Positions 35,928 to 43,428 of a stretch of 48,526 bases of DNA are shown piece by piece (position 1 is the stretch's first letter; the number at the start of each line of letters is the position of its first letter). Location of the stretch: NCBI GenBank assembly GCA_030425395.1, contig JAUIAS010000024.1, positions 1-48,526 on the forward strand. Direction: 5' to 3'. Below the pieces are notes generated by a model. The model saw nothing but the letters and a program-made list of their open reading frames with translations. It had not been told where the DNA came from and ran no database searches. The DNA comes from Alphaproteobacteria bacterium (GTDB taxonomy: Bacteria > Pseudomonadota > Alphaproteobacteria > Rhodobacterales > Rhodobacteraceae). The translations under genes and the position numbers were made by a program.

Positions 35928-37100
35928 ATGACAGATTTCACCTTCAACACCACACCTTCGATCCGTCAAAGCTGGGGTGGTGCCGCACGCCTTGGCGCGA
36001 TCCTTTCCGAGTTGCCTTTTGCAAAGACAGGTGCCCGCGTTCTGTTCGTCACCGACCCCGGCATTCGCAAGCTGGGCCTCTGTGATCCGGCGCTTCAAAG
36101 TATCGCAGAGCATGGCTTTGAGGTGACGGTCTTTGATGACGTGGAAGCGGACCCCAAGGCGACGACCGTTCTTGGCGCGGTCGACATTGCCAAGGCGAAC
36201 GGTGCCGCCTGCGTTGTGGGGTTCGGGGGTGGGAGTTCAATGGATGTGGCCAAGGTCGTGGCTCTTCTTGCGAATTCAAGCCAGCCGATTGAAGAGGCAT
36301 ATGGCGTCAATCAGGCGACAGGCTCACGTCTGCCTTTGGTTCTGATCCCGACAACCGCCGGCACCGGGTCGGAAGTCACCGCCGTGTCGATCCTGACCAC
36401 CGGCACCGAAGAAAAGAAAGGGATCGTGTCGCCCATCATCCTCCCGGATGTTGCGGTTCTGGATGCCGCACTCACGATCGGATTGCCGCCGCACATCACG
36501 GCCGCGACCGGTGTCGACGCGATGGTGCACGCCATCGAAGCCTATACGTCAAAAAGCGCCAACAACAATCCGATCTCGAAAATTCTGGCGGTGCAATCGC
36601 TTGATCTTCTGGGAGCAAATATCTGCACAGCAGTCCAAGATGGCAGCGATGTCACAGCGCGGCAGAACATGCTGCTAGGCTCAATGCTCGCGGGGCAAGC
36701 CTTTGCCAATTCGCCCGTTGCCGCCGTTCATGCGCTGGCCTATCCCGTGGGCAGCCTGTTCCACGTTCCTCACGGGCTGTCAAACGCGCTGGTTTTGGCA
36801 GAGGTGATGCGCTTCAACGCGCCCTACTGCGGACAAGCCTATGCGGAACTCGCGCCGCATGTATTTTCGGACATCGACGCCAATCGACCGACGGATGACA
36901 TCTGTCAGGAGTTCATCGAACGTCTTATCCAGTTGAATGTCGACTTGGGTCTGGAAAAAGGCTTGCGCCAGGTCGGGATTGGGCCGTCGGATCTTGATCG
37001 CCTGTCATCAGACGCCATGAACCAAACCCGCCTCTTGGTGAACAACCCGCGCGAGGTAACGCAGCAAGATGCGTATAAAATCTACGAAGCGTCCCTATGA
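35928..37100 (+). CDS. Iron-containing (type III) alcohol dehydrogenase
   Basis: NAD(P)-dependent alcohol dehydrogenase of 390 residues. It has the NAD-binding GFGGGSSMDVAKVVA (about residue 95), LIPTTAGTGSEVTAVSI (about 141) and the metal ligands in TGVDAMVHAIEAYTS (Asp, His), HALAYPVG and VPHGLSNAL. I start it at MTDFTFNTTPS (35928), with CACGAGGCGTAGAG upstream; 55 open codons before it lie in the OYE gene. The family includes 4-hydroxybutyrate, lactaldehyde and 1,3-propanediol dehydrogenases. As last gene of an operon with a 4-hydroxyacyl-type kinase, a role in interconverting a hydroxy acid and its oxo form is likely. Confidence 0.92.
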   Translation: MTDFTFNTTPSIRQSWGGAARLGAILSELPFAKTGARVLFVTDPGIRKLGLCDPALQSIAEHGFEVTVFDDVEADPKATTVLGAVDIAKANGAACVVGFGGGSSMDVAKVVALLANSSQPIEEAYGVNQATGSRLPLVLIPTTAGTGSEVTAVSILTTGTEEKKGIVSPIILPDVAVLDAALTIGLPPHITAATGVDAMVHAIEAYTSKSANNNPISKILAVQSLDLLGANICTAVQDGSDVTARQNMLLGSMLAGQAFANSPVAAVHALAYPVGSLFHVPHGLSNALVLAEVMRFNAPYCGQAYAELAPHVFSDIDANRPTDDICQEFIERLIQLNVDLGLEKGLRQVGIGPSDLDRLSSDAMNQTRLLVNNPREVTQQDAYKIYEASL

Positions 37101-37121
37101 ACCGGCCCGCCCACCGAAAAA

Positions 37122-37149
37122 TACCGCGCGACGCCTCGCTTGCGCGGTA
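37122..37149 (+). terminator. Candidate terminator of the 12-gene operon
   Basis: TACCGCGC (37122-37129) pairs with GCGCGGTA (37142-37149) around a 12-base loop, followed by ATTACT. It lies 21 bases past the alcohol dehydrogenase stop, between convergent genes. The T-run is poor, so strength is uncertain. Confidence 0.5.
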
Positions 37150-37211
37150 ATTACTATGGCGTCGCGGGAATTGGTTCGCACAGGCACCGCTAACAAACAG
37201 CGGCAGCTTTC

Positions 37212-37832
37212 TCAGGCAAAGGCGTAATCGCCACCTTTTTCAAGGGCCCGGCGATAGGCGGGTCTGGCCTGAATACGTTCCACAAAGGCCTTGAGCTTGG
37301 GAAGATTGTCGCTCTTGCCCTGATGCACCGCGATTTCGGCTGGGAAACTCAGCATGATGTCTGCCGCCGACAGATCGTCGAGAATGAAATGGCCCGAAGG
37401 ACGGAGCTGTTGCTCCATATAGGCAAAGTGGCTTTCCAGTTGCTGGGCTATTCGTGGCCCCAACGGCGCGCCTGCCTCTCCCAGCTTGCTGACGTATAGC
37501 TTGAGCAGGATAGGCGTCATCGCAGAGCCTTCTGCGAAATGCATGAGTTCCAGATGAGAGATATACGCGTCCGTATCGCTGGCGGGCACCATATGCGGGG
37601 CGTGCCTTGCGCAAAGATATTCAACAATCGCGCCGCTTTCGGTGATCATGCGGCCATCGGCTTCGATCATCGGGGATTTTCCCAACGGATGCAGGGCCAG
37701 CAACGAAGGCGGCGCGAGGTTGGTCACGGCATCACGCTGGTGGCGCTCCAGTTTGTATGGCAGCTCAAGTTCCTCCAACAGCCAAAGAACGCGTTGTGAT
37801 CTGGAGTTGTTCAGGTGGTGGATGGTGAGCAT
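37212..37832 (-). CDS. Glutathione S-transferase
   Basis: 206-residue cytosolic GST. The N-terminal thioredoxin-like domain reads MLTIHHLNNSRSQRVLWLLE, with Ser10 or Ser12 as possible glutathione-activating residue, then HPLGKSPMIEADG and ITESGAIVEYLC for glutathione binding. The helical domain contains FILDDLSAADIMLSFPAE. The N-terminal pattern resembles the GstB / Gtt1-like group. A single gene, convergent with the 12-gene operon and preceded by AGAGGTC; no partner suggests a specific substrate. Confidence 0.88.
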   Translation of the reverse strand: MLTIHHLNNSRSQRVLWLLEELELPYKLERHQRDAVTNLAPPSLLALHPLGKSPMIEADGRMITESGAIVEYLCARHAPHMVPASDTDAYISHLELMHFAEGSAMTPILLKLYVSKLGEAGAPLGPRIAQQLESHFAYMEQQLRPSGHFILDDLSAADIMLSFPAEIAVHQGKSDNLPKLKAFVERIQARPAYRRALEKGGDYAFA

Positions 37833-38124
37833 GATGACCTCTGAGCTGGTTTAAAAACGATCTTGGCGGATGTGCAACACGCGGGCGCTGCAGCAGTTCG
37901 AAACCCTCCGGCTACACTGCGTGAACCGTCGCGCACTTCAAGGTAAAACGACGCAGGAGATTTTCACCGTTTGTGAAAATCCGAAACGCACTGAGCAAGC
38001 GCGCTCCGGCTTTTGCCGAAAAGGGCCCGAGAATATCAAAAGTGCGGTCAATCCCTGTTGCGGGGTCCGCGCCTTGGACAGGCTTGGCCGGGTCGGCTAT
38101 CGTCCACAAGCTGAAGAGGGCCTC

Positions 38125-38556
38125 ATGACCGTATCTATTTTCAAATCAGCGCTCATTCTTGTTCTTGCTACCCCTTGGATAATGGGATGCGCCTCGGTCA
38201 CCCATGCAGAAGGCATGGAGGTGGCACTGAAACGCAAGGTCATGGATGCAGAGCGCGGCGTTCGCGCGATAATCACCTACCGCCCGAATGTGCCGACCGG
38301 AGGAGTAACCACAATCGTCGCCGAAGATGGCACAGAATCAACGATGCATTGGGATGGATTTGCGGGCCAGTTCACCGCAGAAATCACCCATGGACACATG
38401 ACCGAAGCGGACTCAAAAGCATTCCTGAAGGAAGCGGTGATTGTTGTTTGCCCGTCGGTGGATCGCGACCTTCTTGAAAAGGAATGGGTGCAGGTCACAG
38501 GCCCGTTCCGCCGGGTCTTTGCCCAATGCCCCGAGCTTGACGCACCCCGCAAGTGA
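38125..38556 (+). CDS. Small predicted lipoprotein of unknown function
   Basis: 143-residue protein beginning MTVSIFKSALILVLATPWIM and followed by GCAS, a plausible lipobox (IMGC) after a hydrophobic segment, so it is probably exported and lipid-anchored at Cys23. The rest is soluble with no motif I recognise; there are two more cysteines (VVCPSVD and AQCPEL). I start it at 38125 because of the signal and the upstream GAAGAGGGCC; 85 more upstream codons are open but look non-coding. The 292-bp gap before it shows no other gene. A conserved hypothetical at best. Confidence 0.7.
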   Translation: MTVSIFKSALILVLATPWIMGCASVTHAEGMEVALKRKVMDAERGVRAIITYRPNVPTGGVTTIVAEDGTESTMHWDGFAGQFTAEITHGHMTEADSKAFLKEAVIVVCPSVDRDLLEKEWVQVTGPFRRVFAQCPELDAPRK

Positions 38557-38594
38557 TCCACACGCCGCGCGGGTGATACGCATTTTGTCCCCTG

Positions 38595-39665
38595 TTACCG
38601 AAACGGAATTATCTGAATGGCTTGCAACATCCCAAGCATCTCGGGCTGATGTCGCAGCAAAATGTCTTTCGGGCCGGTAACGTAAATGGCGTAGTAGACG
38701 CTGGGATTCTTGCGCTTGAAGAGATACGTGATCTGGCGAAACGGCACGTCTCCCAACAGATAAGATGCCCCGAATGACCATCCGTCCATCATGACCCCCT
38801 GTTCAGACATGTTCTGGACCTGTTGTGGTCCGTCCTGATCAAATTGAATGGCGGGCATGGTCACCAACTGTGATTTCAGATCATCCTCACCCGCCTGCAA
38901 CGTCGGATACGCGGCCCCGGCCAATGCCTCGATCACGATTGATGGACGCATCCGCGCGGGGTATTCCATCAAACCAACACGCAGGGAATACCGTTGTGGC
39001 TGATCCGGGTGCCAGGCGTCATCGTGCAAAAACACAAACCCCAATTCAGGGTGCGCTTCTGCAACCAGACCCGCAGGCACATTCGATTGATCCAACGGCC
39101 CCGCCCGCCCGGAAGGTGCACCGCCCGCATCACCCTGCGGGGCACCCTCTGAATAGGTCCCAATCAATGTGCCGGGCGTAAAAGTGTTAAACACCGCGTC
39201 AATGGGTCCGGAGTAGGTGTCATAGTCTGCGCGGGCTGTGAGGCTCCAAAGGATGTAACCGACCGGGCCATCCACCGCAAAGAAACCGCCAACGACCATT
39301 TGCCGGCCGTCAATATCGACGGTCCACGCGGCGACCTCTCCGGACAAGTTTGCGTGGACTTCGGGTTGTGCACCCACGAACGACGCTTCTGGAAACGCTG
39401 TCGCAATAAAGGACTGGCGCAGGTCGTTCAGTGTGTCGCCGCGTGCAAGGTGTATTGCCTCAATCTGCGCGCGGGCCTTGCCATCCGGACTTTGCATCCA
39501 CAGCATCCGGGCCTGCCCGTCCGAGCGTTCCTGCGTGCGCCATCCTTCCGGCACGGCGACCTGAAATCCGAATACCGGATCACGGTAGACATCCGCGGAT
39601 ACAAACCTGACCTGAACAAAAAGGCCCATTGCGACGGCCAGCATAAGGATCGGTATTCTTATCAT
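38595..39665 (-). CDS. Exported protein of unknown function
   Basis: 356-residue protein with a signal peptide (MIRIPILMLAVAMGLFVQVR, cleavage after VSA). The mature part has two similar-looking halves. The first begins YRDPVFGFQVAVPEGWRTQE and the second begins HPELGFVFLHDDAWHPDQPQ. They are joined by a Gly/Ala/Pro-rich linker (about residues 175-200: GDAGGAPSGRAGPLD). Each half has the GF..VP.GW pattern of small beta-rich periplasmic domains. I recognise no enzyme motif. The start has CAGGAGCTGAC upstream; an upstream open extension of 33 codons lacks this. It is convergent with the lipoprotein gene. Confidence 0.75.
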   Translation of the reverse strand: MIRIPILMLAVAMGLFVQVRFVSADVYRDPVFGFQVAVPEGWRTQERSDGQARMLWMQSPDGKARAQIEAIHLARGDTLNDLRQSFIATAFPEASFVGAQPEVHANLSGEVAAWTVDIDGRQMVVGGFFAVDGPVGYILWSLTARADYDTYSGPIDAVFNTFTPGTLIGTYSEGAPQGDAGGAPSGRAGPLDQSNVPAGLVAEAHPELGFVFLHDDAWHPDQPQRYSLRVGLMEYPARMRPSIVIEALAGAAYPTLQAGEDDLKSQLVTMPAIQFDQDGPQQVQNMSEQGVMMDGWSFGASYLLGDVPFRQITYLFKRKNPSVYYAIYVTGPKDILLRHQPEMLGMLQAIQIIPFR

Positions 39666-40038
39666 GTCAGCTCCTGTTTCTGGATGGTGCGCCGGTGGCT
39701 TTGTTCCAAATAAAGGCCAGAGTCCGCGCGCCTTGGGCCCGAAGACCGGGCACGTCCGCGACATTCCAAGCAGAGCGAAGAAGGCGGCCTTGCGCCATGA
39801 TCCAGGTCATTTCAGTGGATTGGCACCGCAATTGCCGTGAACCCGGCGACGCGGCGGGGGATAGCACGCAAACCGCACGGCACAAGCGTCGCACAGGGCG
39901 CTCCCCTATTGATCATGATCGTGCTTGCCCAACGCTGATTGTGCCGATTGCGACCAAGCCGCCCTTGCCGATTGACTGCCATTTTCACGCCCCTACCTGT
40001 AAGGGGCGCTCATCAATGTAAATCGAAAGGCAGCCTCA
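39666..40038. other. Divergent gap with a 5' hairpin before the DUF454 gene
   Basis: 373 bases between the exported-protein gene (minus) and the DUF454 gene (plus). CGCCCCT (39988-39994) and AGGGGCG (40002-40008) form a 7-bp hairpin just ahead of the DUF454 ribosome site; it could be a leader structure. No coding sequence is convincing in the rest, and I cannot name a promoter. Confidence 0.45.
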
Positions 40039-40494
40039 ATGACGTCGACCTTTGGTCCTGCAAAGTCGAACCGCGGGCGGAAGCGGGCCTTTCTGCGGCG
40101 GCTTGGTTGGCGCGTTCTGGGCTGCGCGGCACTTGCGCTTGGCGGCTTGGGGGTAGTGTTGCCGCTTTTGCCGACAACACCGCTGGTCATTTTGGCAGCA
40201 TTTGCCTTTGCCAAGAGTTCTCCCGCCCTTCACGATTGGCTTCTGCGCAACCCCACGTTCGGCCCAATTATTGCGGACTGGCGCGCTAACGGTGCAATCG
40301 CACCACGCCACAAGGCAATGGCAGTCTCAATGATGATCGCCGCACTTGTGCTTTCGGTGGCAATGGCCGTTCCTGTTTTCGTTCTTGTCCTGCAATCGCT
40401 TTGCATGCTTGGGGCCGCCGGTTTCGTTCTGAGCCGCCCCAGTCACGGCCTAGCCGTTCCCGATCACGCCACTGACACCCCGGATTCCATATGA
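40039..40494 (+). CDS. DUF454 (YbaN-like) membrane protein
   Basis: 151-residue inner-membrane protein of the YbaN/DUF454 family. It has the hallmark GVVLPLLPTTPLVILAAFAF (about residues 39-58) and then FAKSSPALHDWLLRNPTFGP. There are two long hydrophobic stretches (about 28-60 and 94-132), the second divisible into two helices. Relatives are often found near cytochrome and haem genes, which fits hemN 76 bases downstream on the same strand. The function is not established. Confidence 0.88.
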   Translation: MTSTFGPAKSNRGRKRAFLRRLGWRVLGCAALALGGLGVVLPLLPTTPLVILAAFAFAKSSPALHDWLLRNPTFGPIIADWRANGAIAPRHKAMAVSMMIAALVLSVAMAVPVFVLVLQSLCMLGAAGFVLSRPSHGLAVPDHATDTPDSI

Positions 40495-40522
40495 AAACCG
40501 TACTGCGAAAAAATTCCTGAAT

Positions 40523-40536
40523 TTGATCTACTGCAA
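40523..40536 (+). promoter_or_regulatory. Weak FNR/FnrL-like box upstream of hemN
   Basis: TTGAT-ctac-TGCAA matches the FNR consensus TTGAT-N4-ATCAA at 8 of 10 positions. It lies 35 bases before the proposed hemN ATG. FnrL controls hemN in related Rhodobacterales, so the context is right, but the right half-site is imperfect and spacing to a transcription start would leave a very short leader. Confidence 0.35.
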
Positions 40537-40570
40537 AGAGGACGTCTTTCACTGGTCCCATATGGGACGT

Positions 40571-41926
40571 ATGAAACAGATAGACACCCTCAGGGCGCTT
40601 GGGCTCTTTGATGCGCGCGTGCCGCGTTACACCTCTTATCCGACGGCTGCGGTTTTCTCGCCCGGGATCGGTGCCGACTTTCAACAACGCTCTCTTGCCG
40701 GGCTGGATCCGAATGATCCGGTTTCGGTCTACATCCACATCCCGTTTTGCGAACGCCTTTGCTGGTTTTGTGCCTGTCACACGCAAGGCACTCAGACCCT
40801 TGGGCCTGTGGAAAGCTACATCGCCACCCTAGAGGCCGAACTTGAAATGCTGCGCGCCACCTTGCCCCGCGGCCTGACCATGGGGCGGCTGCACTGGGGG
40901 GGCGGAACACCGACAATCCTGCCGGCTCCGTTGATCCACCGGCTGGCCAAGGCGGTGCGCCGGGTTTTCGCCACGGCTGACGGGTTCGAATTTTCCGTTG
41001 AAATCGATCCAACCATGGTAGATGCCGACAAGATCGCCGCATTGGCCGCCGAAGGCATGACACGCGCCTCGATCGGGATTCAGGATTTCGACCCTCAGGT
41101 CCAGCAAGCCATCGGACGGCTTCAACCTTATGAGGTGACGCGGGCCTGTGTCGATGATCTGCGCAACGCGGGTATCACATCGCTGAACACCGATCTGGTA
41201 TATGGCCTGCCACACCAGAGCCTCGCCCGGATCGAAGACACAATCGACAAGGTTCTGACCTTTGCCCCGGATCGCGTCGCTCTGTTTGGCTATGCACATG
41301 TTCCATGGGTTTCGAAACGCCAGAAACTGATCCCCGAGGATGCTCTGCCTGATGATCTGGCCCGCTTTACCATGGCCACCCGCGCTGGTGAGCGTTTTGT
41401 CGAAGCGGGTTTGACAGCCATCGGCATAGATCACTTTGCCCGACCCGGCGACGATCTTGCGGTCGCGCTGGAAACTGGTCACCTGCGCCGGAATTTTCAG
41501 GGATACACTTCCGACACCTGCCAGACATTGATCGGGCTTGGCGCTTCCTCAATCTCTCGACTGCCCGATGGATATGTCCAGAATGCAGCGGCGACGACCG
41601 CCTATAAACAGCGCATCGCCGAGGGCGTCTTTCCCGGCGCGCGAGGGTGGCAACTCTCGGATCAGGACAAGCTGCATGCCCGCGCCATAGAAATGCTCAT
41701 GTGCGCGTTCAATCTCGATCTTGATGCATTGAGCGCCGAGTTTGGTCCGTCTGCGCAGAGCCTTTTGCCTTACCTTGAGGATATGAGCCAGCGCTTTGCG
41801 CCGTTTGTCAGGCTGCGCGAAGGTAGGATCGACATTGCTCCGGAGGGACGCGCCCTGACACGGATCATTGCGTCCGTTCTGGATCAGCACGTGCCAGAGG
41901 GGGTGCGATATTCAAGAGCATCATGA
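40571..41926 (+). CDS. hemN: Oxygen-independent coproporphyrinogen III oxidase
   Basis: Radical SAM enzyme that decarboxylates coproporphyrinogen III to protoporphyrinogen IX without oxygen, in haem synthesis. The 451-residue product has the 4Fe-4S motif CERLCWFC (Cys60, Cys64, Cys67) with the extra Cys69 usual in true HemN, preceded by YIHIPFC. It also has LHWGGGTPTIL, SVEIDPTM, RASIGIQDFDPQVQQAIGR and LVYGLPHQS. The opening GLFDARVPRYTSYPTA and the length agree with HemN proper, not the shorter HemW. I start it at MKQIDTLRALG (40571); an ATG 9 bases earlier is also possible. It probably serves low-oxygen haem synthesis. Confidence 0.95.
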   Translation: MKQIDTLRALGLFDARVPRYTSYPTAAVFSPGIGADFQQRSLAGLDPNDPVSVYIHIPFCERLCWFCACHTQGTQTLGPVESYIATLEAELEMLRATLPRGLTMGRLHWGGGTPTILPAPLIHRLAKAVRRVFATADGFEFSVEIDPTMVDADKIAALAAEGMTRASIGIQDFDPQVQQAIGRLQPYEVTRACVDDLRNAGITSLNTDLVYGLPHQSLARIEDTIDKVLTFAPDRVALFGYAHVPWVSKRQKLIPEDALPDDLARFTMATRAGERFVEAGLTAIGIDHFARPGDDLAVALETGHLRRNFQGYTSDTCQTLIGLGASSISRLPDGYVQNAAATTAYKQRIAEGVFPGARGWQLSDQDKLHARAIEMLMCAFNLDLDALSAEFGPSAQSLLPYLEDMSQRFAPFVRLREGRIDIAPEGRALTRIIASVLDQHVPEGVRYSRAS

Positions 41927-42141
41927 TCCTTGCCACCGCGATGCAACCCGCGCCGTTTACGGGCGGGGCATTGCGGTTCAATGAGCGGGCACGCCGATCA
42001 CAACAGGATGCAGCGTCAGCAAGGCCACAAAGCCAGCCAAACCGCTCAGCGCGCGGTGGAGCCGCTCTTCAACAAAGGCAAGGTCTTACTCGGAAACAGG
42101 CTCCTGCCATCCGCGCATTCGGTGTGCGGTGGAATGAGACA

Positions 42142-42396
42142 TTACCTTGGGCCTGAACTCGTGCGGATCGTGCTGATGACCGTGCCGTCCTCGCCGCAGG
42201 TCAGGCGCACACGCCTTCCATTATGGTAGAACGTCAAACGTAACCGTCCGGCGTCTTCGCCTTCTCCGGTTTCATACTTGCTGGTTATTTCACCGCTGCG
42301 CATCATCGCCTGAACCTGTGCCGGAGCGATTTCGAGCAAACCGCCCAGATCGCGCGCATCTATCACCGGTTGGCCATCTTCAAATTCGATTTTCAT
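42142..42396 (-). CDS. Small DUF6522-like protein
   Basis: 84-residue protein MKIEFEDGQPVIDARDLG with AQVQAMMRSGEITSKYETGE (the central part) and RLTFYHNGRRVRLTCGEDG near the end. This matches my memory of the DUF6522 family, small proteins of Rhodobacterales and relatives with no known function. The start at 42396 is chosen from GGAGACG just ahead; several other ATGs lie within 24 bases upstream. It stands alone, convergent with hemN and 215 bases from it. The central stretch could be read as a minimal helix-turn-helix-like segment, but I would not claim DNA binding. Confidence 0.7.
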   Translation of the reverse strand: MKIEFEDGQPVIDARDLGGLLEIAPAQVQAMMRSGEITSKYETGEGEDAGRLRLTFYHNGRRVRLTCGEDGTVISTIRTSSGPR

Positions 42397-42530
42397 CATC
42401 GTCTCCATCATCCGGCCCATTCAGGACAGCCGCATAGGTCTGACCAAAACAGATCAGGCTAGTTGCAGCGCAAGGGACACCGGCAGCCCACGACGCGCAA
42501 CGTCAAGCGTTTGACCACGGGTGCCGATCT

Positions 42531-43298
42531 TCAGTCCGCCGTCCATCCCCCATCGACCATCAATGCCGTGCCCGTCACCATGCTTGCAGCATCTGACGCA
42601 AGGTAGGAGACCGCCCCCATGATATCAGCGACCTCACCGGGGCGGTCCAGCTTGATCTTGTCCATAATCCAGTCTCGCTTTTGCGGGTCCGCAAAGGTGG
42701 GCCGGGTCAGATCCGTCAGAATGAATGTGGGACAGATTGTATTGACCCGAATGCCCGACGCGCCAAACTCAAGGGCCATCGCCTTGGAAAACCCTTCTAC
42801 CGCGAATTTGGACGCACAATAGACGGCACGATCAGGTCCGCCCACATGCCCCATCTGGGACGAAATATTGATCAGAGATCCCGGGCGACCGGCAGCGACC
42901 AACCCCTTGGCAACAGCCTGTGTGAGAAAATAGGCCCCGCGAAGGTTAACAGCCATGACCGCGTCAAAGTCTTCAGGCGTGGTATCAACGGCTGGAGAAT
43001 GCCGTGCCAGACCGGCAGAGTTGACCAGAATGTCAAACGGGCCATTGGAAGCAACAGCGGCGGCAGTGGCCGGTTGATCGGACACATCCAGTTCAAGGAC
43101 ATGCGCATCCAATCCTTCGCGCGCCATTTCCGCCGCAATATCGGAGAGGGCCGCCAATCGGCGCGCGGCCAAGGTAACTTCCGCGCCCTGCCGGGCCAGC
43201 GCAACAGCGCAGCCCAATCCGATACCAGAGGACGCGCCGACCACAAGGGCGCGCTTGCCCGTCAGATCAAAGGATGGCGAAGCGGGCAATATTGTCAT
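42531..43298 (-). CDS. Short-chain dehydrogenase/reductase
   Basis: 255-residue NAD(P)-dependent oxidoreductase with a Rossmann fold. The cofactor motif is VVGASSGIGLG (about residues 16-26), followed by LVNSAGLARHSPA, the catalytic serine in INISSQMGHVG, the YxxxK motif in YCASKFAVEG and a closing MVDGGWTAD. An Arg pair (LAARRLA) at the end of the second strand favours NADP, but this is not decisive. It is 130 bases downstream of the HpsN-like gene on the same strand. In DHPS catabolism, SDR enzymes HpsO and HpsP interconvert the hydroxy and keto forms of sulfopropanediol before HpsN acts, so this could be such a partner. Confidence 0.88.
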   Translation of the reverse strand: MTILPASPSFDLTGKRALVVGASSGIGLGCAVALARQGAEVTLAARRLAALSDIAAEMAREGLDAHVLELDVSDQPATAAAVASNGPFDILVNSAGLARHSPAVDTTPEDFDAVMAVNLRGAYFLTQAVAKGLVAAGRPGSLINISSQMGHVGGPDRAVYCASKFAVEGFSKAMALEFGASGIRVNTICPTFILTDLTRPTFADPQKRDWIMDKIKLDRPGEVADIMGAVSYLASDAASMVTGTALMVDGGWTAD

Positions 43299-43330
43299 GT
43301 CGAATGTCTCCTACAGAGGGCGAAGGAACG

Positions 43331-43364
43331 GCCCTTTCATGCATGTCTTGTTGCATGCAAGGGC
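43331..43364. terminator. 13-bp imperfect hairpin between HpsN-like and SDR genes
   Basis: GCCCTTTCATGCA (43331-43343) pairs with TGCATGCAAGGGC (43352-43364) at 12 of 13 positions around an 8-base loop. It lies 65 bases past the HpsN-like stop and 33 bases before the SDR start (minus strand). It may be a terminator, an operator or an intercistronic hairpin; there is no strong T-tract. Confidence 0.5.
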
Positions 43365-43428
43365 GCGGGACCATGTCGGCACCAGATTAACGGTAGCGCG
43401 TCGGAAGATCGAGCAACATGCAGGCTGC

